The translations under genes and the position numbers were made by a program. Shown in pieces: positions 6,031-6,419 of a stretch of 6,419 nucleotides of DNA. Origin of the DNA: an uncultured Verrucomicrobiota bacterium (GTDB lineage Bacteria > Verrucomicrobiota > Kiritimatiellia > RFP12 > UBA1067); contig CALYTX010000084.1 of assembly GCA_945487985.1 (NCBI GenBank), forward strand, positions 1 to 6,419. The letters are read 5' to 3'. How positions within the stretch are numbered: the stretch's first letter is position 1; the number at the start of each line of letters is the position of its first letter. The notes under the pieces were generated by a model. It was not told the DNA's origin, searched no databases, and worked only from the letters and a program-made list of their open reading frames with translations.

Positions 6031-6419
6031 ATGACAGGTATGCTGTTGGCAGGTATTGTTTCAACCACCTTTTCGTTTGGCGAAGTGCGCCTGAATTGTC
6101 CAGAAGACAATGGGTGGAAGATTTCCACCGCGCGCGAGGAGCTTGCTCCGGGAGTCGAAGTTCTTAAGATTAGTCTGGCTGCGGACGCGAAGCGCAATCC
6201 GCCGCGATTTACGGTCGAGATGCAGCGTCCGCAAATCGATATGTACTATCGTTGGTCGGTGAACGACAGCCATTTTTCTATGCCGCCAGACTGGGGCGGG
6301 CGTCTCTTTTCGGAATACGCTCGCCACATGCCGCTTTACGCTTTTATGAACGGTAACGACCAGTGTTCGCTTGCGCTGGCTGCGAGTGAGTGTTCTCGTC
6401 ATGTGCAATTTTCCGGAGG
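6031..6419 (+). CDS. N-terminal part of a probably exported protein, possibly GH36-type alpha-galactosidase; 3' end outside window
   Basis: An open frame runs from ATG 6031 to the end of the window (129 codons, no stop). AGGA (6019-6022) lies 8 nt before the ATG, and the gap to the upstream stop is 10 bp, so it is the next gene of the operon. Residues 1-17 (MTGMLLAGIVSTTFSFG) look like a short, weak export signal. The rest is beta-rich: GEVRLNCPEDNGWKIS, FTVEMQRPQIDMYYRWS, then MPLYAFMNGNDQCSLALA around residues 99-116. That last block resembles the 'P.Y.l.N..G.N..t.A.SD' segment in the N-terminal beta-sandwich of some GH36-like alpha-galactosidases. The assignment is tentative because the catalytic barrel is not in view. 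The frame also stays open upstream into the GH106 gene, with a TTG at 5983 that would add a basic n-region. Confidence 0.6.
   Translation, partial: MTGMLLAGIVSTTFSFGEVRLNCPEDNGWKISTAREELAPGVEVLKISLAADAKRNPPRFTVEMQRPQIDMYYRWSVNDSHFSMPPDWGGRLFSEYARHMPLYAFMNGNDQCSLALAASECSRHVQFSG

Noticed and set aside
6061..6408. 115-aa minus-strand frame at the right edge
   Set aside because: It is antisense to the operon gene that begins at 6031 with an SD and correct spacing. It is basic, has no recognisable domain, and looks like a shadow.

Overview
The window looks like a moderately GC-rich bacterial chromosome segment. My best guess is the Verrucomicrobiota/Kiritimatiellota/Lentisphaerota group or a Bacteroidales-like gut or sediment bacterium. 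This rests on the RAYT-type transposase subtype, the 'MNRILF...' type of RsmE, and a GH106-centred glycan operon with a secreted serine hydrolase. It is inference from protein style; no marker gene fixes the taxonomy.

Layout. (1) Bases 2-997 (+) hold the 3' part of a REP-associated tyrosine transposase (RAYT/Y1, HUH fold) that continues into a DprA-like Rossmann domain. Two small hairpins sit inside the coding sequence. (2) Bases 982-1360 are an eroded accessory patch. It holds a 36-bp imperfect tandem duplication, a short ORF with a strong Shine-Dalgarno site coupled to the transposase stop, a broken SWIM zinc-finger remnant, and a tail of unknown sequence. (3) A tRNA-Pro(CGG) gene lies on the minus strand at 1361-1437, with a near-consensus sigma-70 promoter at 1478-1506. 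That promoter overlaps, head to head, the promoter region of the plus-strand operon. (4) Bases 1577-6419 (+) form a tightly packed operon. It contains rsmE (16S rRNA m3U1498 methyltransferase), a lipoprotein serine hydrolase of the beta-lactamase/penicillin-binding fold (ATGA overlap), a GH106 alpha-L-rhamnosidase-like enzyme (TAATG overlap), and after 10 bp the start of a further probably secreted protein that runs off the window. That last protein may be a GH36-type alpha-galactosidase.

How the genes fit together. The serine hydrolase and the GH106 enzyme both carry export signals and are translationally coupled. A lipoprotein esterase-like enzyme working with a rhamnosidase on rhamnose-containing plant or algal polysaccharide is a reasonable reading; the substrate is inferred. 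The rRNA methyltransferase at the head of the same operon is functionally unrelated and may simply lend its promoter. The left part is mobile-element related (RAYT, short repeats, gene debris) and ends at the tRNA gene.

The most notable items are the RAYT-DprA-like fusion with REP-like hairpins in its own gene, the degraded SWIM fragment next to it, and the housekeeping-led, translationally coupled glycan operon.
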